NCBI RefSeq assembly: GCF_001757105.1
Contig: NZ_MDHN01000041.1
Location: 499,655-563,654 of the forward strand
DNA from: Alteromonas confluentis
Lineage (GTDB): Bacteria > Pseudomonadota > Gammaproteobacteria > Enterobacterales > Alteromonadaceae
Direction of reading: 5' to 3'
DNA: 64,000 bases
Shown piece by piece: positions 9,123 through 18,336 of the stretch. A program made the translations under genes and the position numbers. Below the pieces are notes generated by a model, which was not told the DNA's origin, did no database searches, and was given only the letters and a program-made list of their open reading frames with translations. Numbering within the stretch: the first letter of the stretch is position 1; every line of letters begins with the position of its first letter.

Positions 9123-9773
9123 ATGTCCAAATCAGATCCACGTCCTGTGGCCGCAAAAGCTTACTCGGTTGTTGAAGAGTGGCTTAACAGTACCAGTCAC
9201 GGTATTGGGTTAATTGCTGCGGTAGTCGGACTGGTGTTTTTGCTGATGCGGGCAGAGCATCCGGTGGCGATTGCGGCGGCGGCTGTGTATGGCTCAACGC
9301 TGATTTTAATGTTCTTAAGCTCCACGCTTTATCACGCCATATCAAATAAGAAAGCCAAAGGGCTATTAAAACTCTTCGACCACAGCGCCATTTATTTATT
9401 GATTGCTGGCACGTACACGCCGCTACTCATGGTGGCCATAGGCGGCTGGTTGGGAATTACCATGACAGCCATCGTTTGGTTACTAGCGGTGGGCGGCGTA
9501 GCCTTCAAGCTGGTAGCGCAGCACCGTTTCCCGAAGATATCCGTGGCCACGTACCTGCTGATGGGCTGGATTGCGTTGGGTTTAATTTATCCGCTGTATG
9601 TTGCGCTGCCAGGCGCAGGGCTATGGTTAATCGTAGCGGGCGGCCTTTGTTTCAGTATTGGCGTGTTATTTTACGTGGCTAAGTCAAAACGCTACACCCA
9701 CGCTATCTGGCATTTGTTCGTGCTGGGCGGATGTGGCTGTCATTTCTTTTCCATCTACTATTTTGTGGTGTAG
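9123..9773 (+). CDS. Hemolysin III / TrhA family membrane protein
   Basis: A 216-residue protein with seven predicted membrane segments, the normal size of the PAQR-related hemolysin III family (YqfA/TrhA). Family motifs are visible: NSTSHGIGLIAAVVGL at the start, SSTLYHAI and FDHSAIYLLIAGTYTP in the middle, and a C-terminal HAIWHLFVLGGCGCHFF, whose Ser, Asp and His residues form the presumed metal site. Members influence membrane-energy homeostasis and lipid composition; haemolytic activity is a historical label. It is a single-gene unit with a strong ribosome site, followed by a short tandem repeat. Confidence 0.85.
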   Translation: MSKSDPRPVAAKAYSVVEEWLNSTSHGIGLIAAVVGLVFLLMRAEHPVAIAAAAVYGSTLILMFLSSTLYHAISNKKAKGLLKLFDHSAIYLLIAGTYTPLLMVAIGGWLGITMTAIVWLLAVGGVAFKLVAQHRFPKISVATYLLMGWIALGLIYPLYVALPGAGLWLIVAGGLCFSIGVLFYVAKSKRYTHAIWHLFVLGGCGCHFFSIYYFVV

Positions 9774-9779
9774 AGGTCG

Positions 9780-9854
9780 GTAGTGCAAAGCTCGGTGGCA
9801 CAAAGCTCGGTGGCATTAAGCTCGGTGATACAAAGCTCGGCGGACTAGCGCTCA
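9780..9854. repeat. 15-bp tandem repeat, four good copies and one decayed
   Basis: Immediately after the hemolysin III stop, units of 15 bases with the core AAGCTCGGTGG recur at exact 15-base spacing (cores at 9788, 9803, 9818 and 9833), followed by a degenerate fifth copy. In the 313-base gap up to 10086 there is also a weak hairpin ACTGTC/GACAGT at 9863-9884 and no gene. The repeats are in frame-length multiples, but no coding frame through them looks real. Confidence 0.8.
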
Positions 9855-10086
9855 TTCGCCTTACTGTCGTTTTAAAGTGACAGTTATTCCACTCCCTGCC
9901 TGATTTTATATTGGGCTTATCCTCCAAATACATCGTATAAGCACATAACTACCGTATTTATCGTAGCTGGCCCTGCTTTTGCTTACTACATTGCTAACTC
10001 TAGTAAGTGTTGTTTGCAATACACAGCAAGCAGGCACATACGACGCTGCTTTACCCTGATTTCTTATTTCCAACCGGAGTTCCTGA

Positions 10087-12165
10087 ATGCGACATTTGCC
10101 GCAAACGCTGCTCAATTCACGTAATTCACTGACATTCATTCTGGTGCTGATTGCCAGCACCTTATCGTTGTCGGCCTGCACGCAGGTACAATCAGAGCCC
10201 CGAAACCTCACGGTACTCCCGTCGCAGCCAGGTACCGTGGCCTTAGAGAAGCTTCTGGAACAGAATATTACTGATGCCAGCGACGCTGAATCTATTGTGC
10301 TGGGACTGGCTGAATCCAAGGATTACGGGCGTATTCTCAATTTGCTTAAAGCAGACTACGCCGATGAAGCCGCGAAGCTATTATTGACCATGAACGAAGG
10401 GGTTTCGCTGGAAGAAGCGACCCTGAAGCTGGCAAAAGCTACCGACTCGGAAACCGCCATGGGTCACGTGGTCAGAACAGCATTTATCCTGTTCCCGTTG
10501 GAGCAAGGTGGGCTTTACCATTATCTGCAGGATAATCTTGGTATCCGCGCCACATTATTAAATAAATGGGCAGAAAGCGCAGGGTTACTCACCGCCGCCA
10601 CCATGCCTGAACCCGATGAAAATGGCCTGTTCATCCAGCCACTCATCAATTCAGCAAGTATTACCTTATTCCATCCTGATCGCGATACCCGTGGTGCAAT
10701 GTTCTACAAACCCGCTGATTCAGAGACCTGGGAAAAAGCCCGCGACATGACATGGGAGCCGGTAAACAGTGTGCTTACAGGGCCAATTGTTTACCTGCAA
10801 GCCAATACCACTTACGACGTAAAAGTTATTCTCACCGAACAGCAAGATGTGGAAAGAGAAATCGTCACACAATTCACCACCCGCCCAGATACGCCGGTTA
10901 TTAACCCGGAAAAGGTGTACAAACTGTCAGACATTTATCGTGGCGGCACATTAGATTTAGAAGCGCTGGGCATTGAAGGTGACGAAAACGGTTACGCGAA
11001 AATTGTCGGCGACAAGGACACGGTGATTCGTGCTGGTGACGATGAGAAGTACGCGGTAAATGTGGGTGACAACAGCTACATTTATTTTGAAAACATCACC
11101 ATTGAGGCAGCCAGAGTCCATGGCTTTTACGGCGAAGGCGCCCACGACATCTGGATCAATAACTGTGATATTTCCGGCTGGGGACGCGCCCCGAATGTGA
11201 TGAAAAAAGGTATTGCTTATGAAATGGAAGATGCCCAGGCGATAAACTACGACTCGGCAATTTACTTCCGTCAGTCGGGTGTGATCACGGTGGAAAACTG
11301 TAATATTCACGACCCGCGTGCTATTGCGAATGACTGGTCGTTTGGTCATCCGAAAGGGCCAAATGCTTTTCTTGCCCACGCCAATCATCCCGATCCAAAA
11401 TTTAAAGGCCAAGTCATTCTGCGTAACAACCATTTCCACGGCACCCAGACGCATCGTTTTAACGATATTATCGAAGGTCGTAAAAACGCAGAACCGCTGG
11501 GCGGCTTCGTGCGCGATTCAGCCATTTACAACAATGAACTGGCCTATTCAAACGACGATGCCATTGAGGTAGACGGTGGTCAGCAGAATGTGTTGGTCTA
11601 CAATAACGATATCTCTCACACCTATTCTGGCATCAGTATTACGCCGGTTCGGGTAGGCCCTAGCTTCATCTTTAACAATTATATTCACGACCTGGGTGAT
11701 TTACGTGGCAAGCAATGGGCCTCAATAAAAATGGGTGGCTTGCTTACTAGTCCGTCGGGTCAAAGTGTGATTCTGCATAACTTGATCACGGTAGGCAGAA
11801 ATGGGCTAACGGCCTCGCGTTTTAAAAACGACGATACCTTCTGGACTTATGCACAAAATAACATTGTGATCACCGAAAAAGACAACAATCAGGTAGGCTA
11901 CGCCGTATACGATCCGGAAAACTATAGCGGCTCGCAGTTTATTAATAACTACTTCTATAATTTAAAAACCGGTGCCCCGAAAATTGAGGCAACCCTTACC
12001 GAGCCCTATGTATTTGAAGAGAGCAAACTGAATCAGCAAATCGCTGAGGCGTTATTTAATGGCGGTAAAACCGTTATGCTCCCTAAATGCGACAAATATC
12101 GTATTAACAATTTTACTCAACGCAATGAAGACGGCACACAGGCATTGTACGGAATCGTTGAATAG
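10087..12165 (+). CDS. Right-handed parallel beta-helix lipoprotein, polysaccharide-lyase-like
   Basis: A 692-residue lipoprotein with a lipobox LSAC at residues 28-31. An alpha-helical stretch (about 40-180) is followed by a strand-rich domain and then, from about residue 275, a right-handed beta-helix with regular turns such as YIYFENITIEA, IWINNCDISGW, ITVENCNIHD and VLVYNNDISHTYSG. The fold is that of chondroitinase B/alginate-lyase-type enzymes and related mannuronan proteins (PbH1 repeats). A GGAG site precedes the ATG. It directly precedes the flippase by 36 bases in the exopolysaccharide locus, so it may trim, degrade or modify the polymer at the outer membrane. No catalytic residues can be assigned with confidence, so enzyme activity is inferred. 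Confidence 0.75.
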   Translation: MRHLPQTLLNSRNSLTFILVLIASTLSLSACTQVQSEPRNLTVLPSQPGTVALEKLLEQNITDASDAESIVLGLAESKDYGRILNLLKADYADEAAKLLLTMNEGVSLEEATLKLAKATDSETAMGHVVRTAFILFPLEQGGLYHYLQDNLGIRATLLNKWAESAGLLTAATMPEPDENGLFIQPLINSASITLFHPDRDTRGAMFYKPADSETWEKARDMTWEPVNSVLTGPIVYLQANTTYDVKVILTEQQDVEREIVTQFTTRPDTPVINPEKVYKLSDIYRGGTLDLEALGIEGDENGYAKIVGDKDTVIRAGDDEKYAVNVGDNSYIYFENITIEAARVHGFYGEGAHDIWINNCDISGWGRAPNVMKKGIAYEMEDAQAINYDSAIYFRQSGVITVENCNIHDPRAIANDWSFGHPKGPNAFLAHANHPDPKFKGQVILRNNHFHGTQTHRFNDIIEGRKNAEPLGGFVRDSAIYNNELAYSNDDAIEVDGGQQNVLVYNNDISHTYSGISITPVRVGPSFIFNNYIHDLGDLRGKQWASIKMGGLLTSPSGQSVILHNLITVGRNGLTASRFKNDDTFWTYAQNNIVITEKDNNQVGYAVYDPENYSGSQFINNYFYNLKTGAPKIEATLTEPYVFEESKLNQQIAEALFNGGKTVMLPKCDKYRINNFTQRNEDGTQALYGIVE

Positions 12166-12201
12166 TTTTAAGTCAGTGAAGTAACAAGGACGCTTCGTTT
12201 T

Positions 12202-13686
12202 ATGTCGTTAAAAGCCCGCTCCCTGAAGGGAGCATTCTTCAACTTGTCTGCCAATGGCGCAGGCCAGCTGGTTAATTTCGTCGTTTATGCCATCATGGCC
12301 CGCATTCTCGGGGTCGAAGAGTTTGGTCTGGTCGCCATTTGTCTTATGGTCGTGGAATTCTGCAACCTGTTCGTTACGGTAGGCGTTTCGCAGAACCTTA
12401 TCCAACGGGATAAATGGGACAATGAATTTGCCAGCCTGTCGTTCTGGTTTCTGATGGCCGTGTCGCTGGCCATAGCCGTACTCATGTTTGCCGTTGCTGT
12501 ACCGGTTGCCTGGTACACCTACTCAGAACTCGCAGCCCAGCTCATTGCAGCACTCGCTATTATTCCGCTTGCCAACGGGGTTCGCTTGGTACACAAAGCC
12601 AAGATGGAGCGGGACTTTTTGAATAAGCGCCTGGCGGCCTACGACACTGCTGGCGTATTAGTTGGCGGCGTAGTCTCTGTAGCGACAGCCCTAACCGGGT
12701 TCGGCGCATGGGCCATCATCTTTGGTAAAATTGTACAGGCATTTGTGTCTACCGCCCTGACTTGGCATGGTTCGACGTTCCGTCCACACTGGGTAAAAGA
12801 TAAAACGCACCTGCCCGAAATCATTCATTTTGCCAAGCCGCTGATTGCCATGTCGTTTATGAATTTCTTCTCTCAGCGCACGTCCAATATCGTTATTGCT
12901 GCGTTTTTAGGTGCAGCTACGTTCGCATATACCTCTGTAGCCAGACAAGGCTTCTCGGTATTGAACAACCTCACTTTCCAACCGCTGAATCGTATTGCAT
13001 TGGCAGGGCTTGCCAGGGTTAGCGACGATAAATTATCAGACACCTTTGGCCGGGTAGTCAGCATGACAGCCCTGTTCGTCACGCCAGTCTATTTTGGTGT
13101 GGGCGCCATCGCCCATCCGTTTATCGATTTGGTATTTGGTGACAAGTGGGTAGACAGCGCTTATCTGTTATCGATCCTGGCACTGCAAACGCCGTGTAAT
13201 GTGATGGCGTACTATTTGCCCAACCTGCTCATTGCGCGTGGAGAGCCCGGCGCGGCATTCAAGCTGAATATCATTAACCTTACTTTTAACTTCTTATTGC
13301 CGTTGGCCGCTGTACCTTGGGGGCTTTACGCTGTGATCAGTGCCTTGGTAGTGGCGAATTACATTACGCTTATTCTTAAATTCTGGCTGGTGAGCCGCTC
13401 TTTAGATGTGAATTTAAGCCTGGCCTTTAAAGAAACCTGGATGTTCACCTTCGTGGGTTTGATCATGTTCGCCGTGGTGTTATATCTGGAGCGCTTCCAC
13501 GTGTTCGGACTGGACAATATTTTCCTGGAACTGCCCGCTCTGGTCGCCGTTGGTGGAGTCATTTATTGTGGTGGATTACTGTTATTCTTCCGTCGTAAAA
13601 CACTGAAAATCGTCAATGAGTTTAAATCCGGGAAGAAACAGAAGAAGAAAGGCAAGACACCGTTAGCAGAAGACACGATAGATTGA
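12202..13686 (+). CDS. wzx: Wzx-type polysaccharide flippase (MATE/MOP superfamily)
   Basis: A 494-residue protein with about fourteen hydrophobic segments, beginning KGAFFNLSANGAGQLVNFVVYAIMARILG, the common start of oligosaccharide flippases with the conserved ARxLG end of helix 1. It ends in a basic lysine-rich cytoplasmic tail. Such proteins move undecaprenyl-linked repeat units across the inner membrane. An AAGGA site supports the start. It belongs with the beta-helix lipoprotein in one plus-strand unit; the glycosyltransferases, polymerase and export genes are further right, mostly on the other strand. Confidence 0.88.
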   Translation: MSLKARSLKGAFFNLSANGAGQLVNFVVYAIMARILGVEEFGLVAICLMVVEFCNLFVTVGVSQNLIQRDKWDNEFASLSFWFLMAVSLAIAVLMFAVAVPVAWYTYSELAAQLIAALAIIPLANGVRLVHKAKMERDFLNKRLAAYDTAGVLVGGVVSVATALTGFGAWAIIFGKIVQAFVSTALTWHGSTFRPHWVKDKTHLPEIIHFAKPLIAMSFMNFFSQRTSNIVIAAFLGAATFAYTSVARQGFSVLNNLTFQPLNRIALAGLARVSDDKLSDTFGRVVSMTALFVTPVYFGVGAIAHPFIDLVFGDKWVDSAYLLSILALQTPCNVMAYYLPNLLIARGEPGAAFKLNIINLTFNFLLPLAAVPWGLYAVISALVVANYITLILKFWLVSRSLDVNLSLAFKETWMFTFVGLIMFAVVLYLERFHVFGLDNIFLELPALVAVGGVIYCGGLLLFFRRKTLKIVNEFKSGKKQKKKGKTPLAEDTID

Positions 13687-13705
13687 GATCGCTGAAGCAC
13701 TCACA

Positions 13706-13728
13706 CAGGGGCACGTAAAACGCCCCTG
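13706..13728. terminator. Hairpin between convergent flippase and amidotransferase genes
   Basis: CAGGGGC and GCCCCTG form a perfect seven-base stem with a nine-base A-rich loop in the 52-base convergent gap. There is no long T run, so termination efficiency is uncertain. Confidence 0.55.
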
Positions 13729-13738
13729 ATGGTTGCCC

Positions 13739-14578
13739 TTATGCGCAGTCTCTGGGCATATTTTTCGGGCTCACCATTTCGTGCTCGGCTTTGTGTACTG
13801 GCACATCCTCCTTGCCCTGCGCGATGACTTCTCCCGACTGCCAAAGCTTCCATTCGCCTCGCTCGTAAACATCCCATTCCTCGTCGTGAGTAAGTGGTTC
13901 TGTCGCTATAATGCTGACTACATCTTTGGGATTTGTTTCAGAGGCAAAATCTACCGCCACTTCCACATCTTTCAGGCAAGCCGGTCCAAAGGGCGCGCGG
14001 CGAGTAATGCTGGCGAGTTTGGTACTGCAAAAGGTAAATAACCAATCACCATTACTCAGTAAACAGTTAAATACGCCTTGCTCGGCATAGGATTTCGACA
14101 GTGCCACCAGCGTCGTCGCCAGTTGCTCAGCGGTGGCATCTCGCTGCAAATTTTGCCGCACGTGGTTCATCAAATCACAGAACAATTCTTCGCTGTCGGT
14201 ATCGCCAATGGCTTCGTATATACCGGTGCGACGGGTAAAACCAGGGATCTGGCCGTTATGCGCAAACACCCAGCAACGCCCCCATAATTCCCGGGTGAAT
14301 GGATGCGTATTAGAAAGGTTGATGTTGCCCACGTTGGCCTGACGAATATGGCAGATGGCGGTTTTGCTTTTAATCGGTAACTTGGCAACAAATTCGGCAA
14401 TCTGAGAAGTGGCGCAGGGTTCGGGATCATGAAACAAGCGCACGCCCTTTCCTTCGTAAAAAGCCACGCCCCAGCCGTCTTTATGCGGGCCAGTTTCACC
14501 GCCGCGACGGGTCAGGCCGGTAAAGCTAAAGCACAAATCGGTTGGTGTATTGGCACTCATGCCGAGAAGTTCACACAC
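13739..14578 (-). CDS. Class II glutamine amidotransferase (YafJ-like)
   Basis: A 279-residue protein beginning MCELLGMSANTPTDLCFSF. Cys2, exposed after removal of Met1, is the catalytic nucleophile of the Ntn-type class II glutaminase domain. GETGPHKDGWGVAFY, ICHIRQANVG and the middle WVFAHNGQIPGF with a following DTDSEELF segment are all typical of the YafJ family. The cytoplasmic glutaminase normally passes ammonia to a partner; for YafJ the acceptor is not established. It lies inside the exopolysaccharide locus but faces a 147-base gap to its upstream neighbour, so it may be an unrelated insertion or supply amination of a sugar precursor. Confidence 0.85.
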   Translation of the reverse strand: MCELLGMSANTPTDLCFSFTGLTRRGGETGPHKDGWGVAFYEGKGVRLFHDPEPCATSQIAEFVAKLPIKSKTAICHIRQANVGNINLSNTHPFTRELWGRCWVFAHNGQIPGFTRRTGIYEAIGDTDSEELFCDLMNHVRQNLQRDATAEQLATTLVALSKSYAEQGVFNCLLSNGDWLFTFCSTKLASITRRAPFGPACLKDVEVAVDFASETNPKDVVSIIATEPLTHDEEWDVYERGEWKLWQSGEVIAQGKEDVPVHKAEHEMVSPKNMPRDCA

Positions 14579-14725
14579 AGCAGTTTCTCACATCAGACGT
14601 CAGATGCGGGAAGCATAGCCAACAACGCAGAGGGTTTCAATGAACGGACCGCGTTTGTGCAACGCGGGCCTTAGCAGAGACTTTAGTGAACAGACACTTG
14701 AGCAAGCAGAGATGAGGGGTTGTTT

Positions 14726-15529
14726 TTACACGCCCCAGAGATCGAACGGAAAGGCTTTATACAGTTTGTCTGTCACCGCAGTGAAGTCTGGCGGCGTGTC
14801 TAAATGCATCGAGATCCCTTCTTCCAGGCTAGTCGTTTTAGGCACATCGGTACGGCCAGTACCCTGATAGTAATCCTGGTATTTAAACATGGATTCACCG
14901 CTGCCCGAATCGTAGAAAATGGCTGGTATGCCATACGCTTCGGCAATGATAATACCGTGAAGACTGCTGGATATAACCCGCTTGCTGTTTACGATGGCTT
15001 CAATGAAGGAGCCTGGATACTGCATTGGCGTAACCTGGTCCTTTTCGTAGCCTGCGTATTGGGCCATGTCATCGTTCATGTGGTTAATGATGATGTAGTC
15101 TTTCTTGTCGGCTTTTTCCATGAGCGGACGGGAATAGAAATAAGGCAGCAACAAGGCCGGATCGCCATACACTTCAGGTACGTTAATCCCGCGATTTAAC
15201 AGGTACTCACGAGTGAGCGGACCGCGTACTGCACGCACATCCAACTCGGAGAATTTAATCACGTCGTCGCCCATCTTCTGGTTATAGCCAGTTCCCCACA
15301 GCGTATCGCCATCACGGGCGAAATGCAGTACCGAACCTACGCTTACCAGTTTATTGTCGGGGTTGAGCTTATCTTTAATCAGCTTGCCTTTCATGGCCAA
15401 CACGCGTTTTACTAAATCATAAGCAACGTAGTCACCAATATTCGGGCGATCATCTTTTTTCGACTGCCACCAGTACACTCGCTTCTTTTCTTCAGCCAGA
15501 GTCTGTTTTATAGCCCATTGGTTCAGCAT
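14726..15529 (-). CDS. Polysaccharide pyruvyl transferase family protein
   Basis: A 267-residue protein with the layout of the PF04230 family: an N-terminal NIGDYVAYDLVKRVL, a middle VRGPLTREYLLNRGI and VYGDPALLLPYF, and the hallmark SSLHGIIIAEAYGIPAIFYD. The family transfers pyruvate from phosphoenolpyruvate to sugar hydroxyls as a ketal, giving acidic polymers. An AAGGAAA site precedes the ATG. It is next to the sulfotransferase and glycosyltransferase genes on the same strand, which supports a role in decorating the exopolysaccharide repeat unit. Confidence 0.85.
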   Translation of the reverse strand: MLNQWAIKQTLAEEKKRVYWWQSKKDDRPNIGDYVAYDLVKRVLAMKGKLIKDKLNPDNKLVSVGSVLHFARDGDTLWGTGYNQKMGDDVIKFSELDVRAVRGPLTREYLLNRGINVPEVYGDPALLLPYFYSRPLMEKADKKDYIIINHMNDDMAQYAGYEKDQVTPMQYPGSFIEAIVNSKRVISSSLHGIIIAEAYGIPAIFYDSGSGESMFKYQDYYQGTGRTDVPKTTSLEEGISMHLDTPPDFTAVTDKLYKAFPFDLWGV

Positions 15530-15611
15530 GCTTTTTCCTTCTTATCCGTGACGCTTGAAGTCACCTTTCATCCAAATTTGTGTTTATGTTTTATACCCAT
15601 GAGCGGGTGTA

Positions 15612-16403
15612 TCAGGAGAGCTTTTTAGCCAGCTTGTGCCAGATGCTTTCCTGGTTAAATCGCAGTAATTCGTTGTCGGCATTAAATTCTTGCTGGAATC
15701 TTGCCAACCACTTTTTGTTCAGTTCATTACTTTGTCGTTTGGTTACCGGCGATGTGGGAATTTTCGGGCTCTCCACGTCGATACCCATGAAATCAGCAAT
15801 GCGTAATACCGTGTTCACGGTGTTAGAGCGTACATCGGAGAAATTCAATTCCATGTACTTACACCCCGACGCGGCCAGTGAGTAGCGCCATGACGCATTT
15901 TCGAGACACACCCGACGGAGCCCGGCTTCGATGTCATCGAACCGGTAATCCGGATCGGCAACCGGTTTACCCTGCTCAGAAATCCACGCCCCGGTTTGTT
16001 TGGCTACCGCAAGAGACACCGCCTGCGCCATTACATCTTCCCGGGTAAGCAGCACGAAGTGTGGATTAGGCAGCAAGTCGCACATTGCCTTAAAGCCACC
16101 AAATTCCTGCACGTGGGAGTAATGTATCTTGATACCAAAAGTACCGTTTGATGAGGTACGTCGAGCCTGTAAGGCTTTCAGCACTTCCGGCAGGGTTTTG
16201 CAATTCAGTCGCGCTTTCCACTCGTCGAGGTTCTTACGGTTTGCATATTCCAAAGGAAATCCAAACGCATCGGTCTGATGCAGCAAGTGGCCCAGCATAT
16301 GACTACCGGAGCGTACCGTAGAGGCGATCACAAGGGTCTTTTGGGTTTCAGTTTGGTGCCGATAATCGTGTTCCGAAGAAAACTGATCCTGATAAAGCTC
16401 CAT
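15612..16403 (-). CDS. Stf0-type sulfotransferase
   Basis: A 263-residue protein with the PAPS-binding loop VIASTVRSGSHMLGHLL (about residues 25-41), followed by FGFPLEYA, FGIKIHYSHV and the 3'-phosphate-binding stretch FVLLTREDVMAQAVSLA. This combination identifies the Stf0 family, known from trehalose 2-sulfotransferase of mycobacteria; other members sulfate bacterial glycolipids and polysaccharides. It is 18 bases downstream of the GT2 gene and probably in one operon with it and with the pyruvyl transferase. Together with the second, different sulfotransferase at 17373 it points to a sulfated polymer. Confidence 0.85.
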   Translation of the reverse strand: MELYQDQFSSEHDYRHQTETQKTLVIASTVRSGSHMLGHLLHQTDAFGFPLEYANRKNLDEWKARLNCKTLPEVLKALQARRTSSNGTFGIKIHYSHVQEFGGFKAMCDLLPNPHFVLLTREDVMAQAVSLAVAKQTGAWISEQGKPVADPDYRFDDIEAGLRRVCLENASWRYSLAASGCKYMELNFSDVRSNTVNTVLRIADFMGIDVESPKIPTSPVTKRQSNELNKKWLARFQQEFNADNELLRFNQESIWHKLAKKLS

Positions 16404-16420
16404 GTTAATGCTCCTGTTGG

Positions 16421-17284
16421 TTAGCTAACGCGCTGACGTAATTTTTTTACCGTTACCGCAGCCAGATGGTTCAGTGTGGTAGCCAAACCAGCGATATGCA
16501 CTGACTTCATCACCCACTTCATCTTGTCCTTCTTCTGCGGCAGGTATACCAGCAACTGCGCCGCTACCCGTTTACGGTAATTTCGGTCGCCGAGAAACTG
16601 GCGATGCTTATCGGCCGACCGCAATCGCACCACGGCTTCATCGGGTGTCATTTTCGCCACTTTGGCGCCAATGCCATCCATATTCATAAAACGATAAAGA
16701 AAGATAGGTTTAGGAATGTTGAATAGCGCGTAGTCTTGCTGCAGCAAGCGCACGTACATATCCCAGTCCTGGCCGTTAGGCAGAGTTTCATCAAACCGTT
16801 CGGTAAGCGCTAAGGATTTACGAATACTGAAACCACTCATTCCGCAATACTGATTGCCGGTTCTGAGTACATCCCACTCAACCCGACGTGATGGCTGTAC
16901 ATAAAGCTCATCTTCCTTACCCAATACGGCGTACCCGCTCACTACTGCATCAGCGCCTTTCTCATACGCCTTTTTGTGTTCCCACAAATACTCTGGTTGC
17001 CAGATGTCATCGTCATCGAGAAAAGCAATCACATCGCCTTTGGCGTTATCTACACCAATATTGCGTGCCTTATTGGCACCCGACGACGTTTTCAGGAAAT
17101 AGTAGTGAAAATCGGGTTTAGCAGAGAATTCAGCAAGAATGTCATCATATGGCAAGGAAGATGCATCATTCACAACAATCACCTCAAGCGGCTGCTCGAT
17201 TTGTGCATACACCCCATCCAGCGCTTCTTTGAGTTCTGCGGGGCGGTTGAAGGTTGTGATCACAACACTGAATTTTATGCTCAT
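16421..17284 (-). CDS. Family 2 glycosyltransferase
   Basis: A 287-residue GT-A fold glycosyltransferase. FSVVITTFNRPAELKEAL at the start, SSGANKARNIGVDNAKGD and the metal-binding FLDDDDIWQPEYL around residues 85-100 are characteristic of GT2 enzymes; a later ERFDETLPNGQDWDMYVRL segment gives the catalytic-base region. The ATG at 17284 is preferred over an upstream in-frame codon at 17347, because an AGGGA site precedes it and family members start with this motif. It would add a sugar to the lipid-linked repeat unit at the cytoplasmic face of the inner membrane. Confidence 0.88.
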   Translation of the reverse strand: MSIKFSVVITTFNRPAELKEALDGVYAQIEQPLEVIVVNDASSLPYDDILAEFSAKPDFHYYFLKTSSGANKARNIGVDNAKGDVIAFLDDDDIWQPEYLWEHKKAYEKGADAVVSGYAVLGKEDELYVQPSRRVEWDVLRTGNQYCGMSGFSIRKSLALTERFDETLPNGQDWDMYVRLLQQDYALFNIPKPIFLYRFMNMDGIGAKVAKMTPDEAVVRLRSADKHRQFLGDRNYRKRVAAQLLVYLPQKKDKMKWVMKSVHIAGLATTLNHLAAVTVKKLRQRVS

Positions 17285-17372
17285 TGGTATCCCTGTGAGT
17301 TTACAAATCAATCCGAAATGGAACAGAAATCTGTGAAGATTTCCCAAACATGAATACTATGGAGCAAGAATC

Positions 17373-18182
17373 ATGCAAGAAATCCTGAAGCAGCAATCAG
17401 AAAAATATCTCGCCCGCTATCCCAAGATTTTCTTCTGCCACGTACCCAAATGCGCAGGGGTTTCTCTGTCCAATGCGATTTACCAGGCCGTTTATCCATC
17501 GCTGTTAAAAGCTACGCGTTTTACCGGCCACATAGACCTTCGAGCCAGTCGCGAATGCGAGCAGCTATTGGGCGTAGATATGATGACAGCACGAGAAACG
17601 CAGCTTACCTTTCAGCTTAGTAGTAAATACCAGGTTTTCACTACCGGGCACTGTGTGGCGCGTCCTGAGGTGGTGAGTAACTTTTACAAAGACTGGCACT
17701 TTCTGACGATACTACGTAAGCCCGTTGACCGTTTTATTTCCGAATACGTGTACAACCGCTTTAAAGAATCGGAATGGCAGAAAAATGAAACCGATATCGA
17801 AGAGTATCTGAACTCAGAAAAAGCCCTCAGTTCAGCGGTGACCTACGCAAGATATTTTTCTGGGTATCGTGATGCTAAGGAAATTTGGGAAAATGCCGAT
17901 GATGTGATCGCTAAATCTGTAGCCAATTTGCGTCGTTTTTCCGTGTTTGGCACATTGGAGCAAATGGATAAATGGCAGGAAGATTTTAACCAGCGTTTCA
18001 ACACCCGCATCAACATTGCGAGTAAAAATACCAGTCCGAATCGTGGCGCCTCTTCTGCCATTACCAGCAGAACGGATTTGATGTCGAAAATTGCAGAACT
18101 GAGCAGAATTGACCAGGCCATTTACGATGAAGTGGTAAACATGGTAAACGCCCGCACGGTAACCACTGCGAAGGCGAGCTAA
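17373..18182 (+). CDS. Sulfotransferase family 2-like protein
   Basis: A 269-residue protein with the 5'-phosphosulfate-binding motif IFFCHVPKCAGVSLSNAI at about residues 19-36, and the 3'-phosphate-binding stretch LTILRKPVDRFISEYVYNR. These define the Golgi-type carbohydrate sulfotransferase family 2/Sulfotransfer family, different from the Stf0 family seen at 15612. It probably transfers sulfate from PAPS to a sugar of the repeat unit. A GGAG site is eight bases before the ATG. It is the only plus-strand gene in this stretch, divergent from the GT2 gene across 88 bases, and ends at a strong terminator. Confidence 0.85.
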   Translation: MQEILKQQSEKYLARYPKIFFCHVPKCAGVSLSNAIYQAVYPSLLKATRFTGHIDLRASRECEQLLGVDMMTARETQLTFQLSSKYQVFTTGHCVARPEVVSNFYKDWHFLTILRKPVDRFISEYVYNRFKESEWQKNETDIEEYLNSEKALSSAVTYARYFSGYRDAKEIWENADDVIAKSVANLRRFSVFGTLEQMDKWQEDFNQRFNTRINIASKNTSPNRGASSAITSRTDLMSKIAELSRIDQAIYDEVVNMVNARTVTTAKAS

Positions 18183-18250
18183 TTCTACATGTACTACGAG
18201 CACCGCTGACACAGCGGTGCAAAGTTATTAGTGCTGTAGGCCAAATATTT

Positions 18251-18285
18251 AAAAGCCTCGAAACAAGTGTCTCGGGGCTTTTTGC
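18251..18285. terminator. Rho-independent terminator
   Basis: AAAAGCCTCGA pairs with TCTCGGGGCTTTT across a short loop, with T-rich and A-rich flanks, between the convergent sulfotransferase and glycosyltransferase genes. It can serve both strands. Confidence 0.85.
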
Positions 18286-18336
18286 ATTGAAAGTGTTTAC
18301 CGGTAGCCTAACATCACGAAGACGTTAGGTACCCGT

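Noticed and set aside
9780..9854. Possible CRISPR array
   Set aside because: The repeat unit is 15 bases with no spacers and no cas genes; it is a simple tandem repeat.
10957..11454. 165-codon minus-strand frame inside the beta-helix gene
   Set aside because: Antisense shadow of a well supported gene with no ribosome site or family-like sequence.
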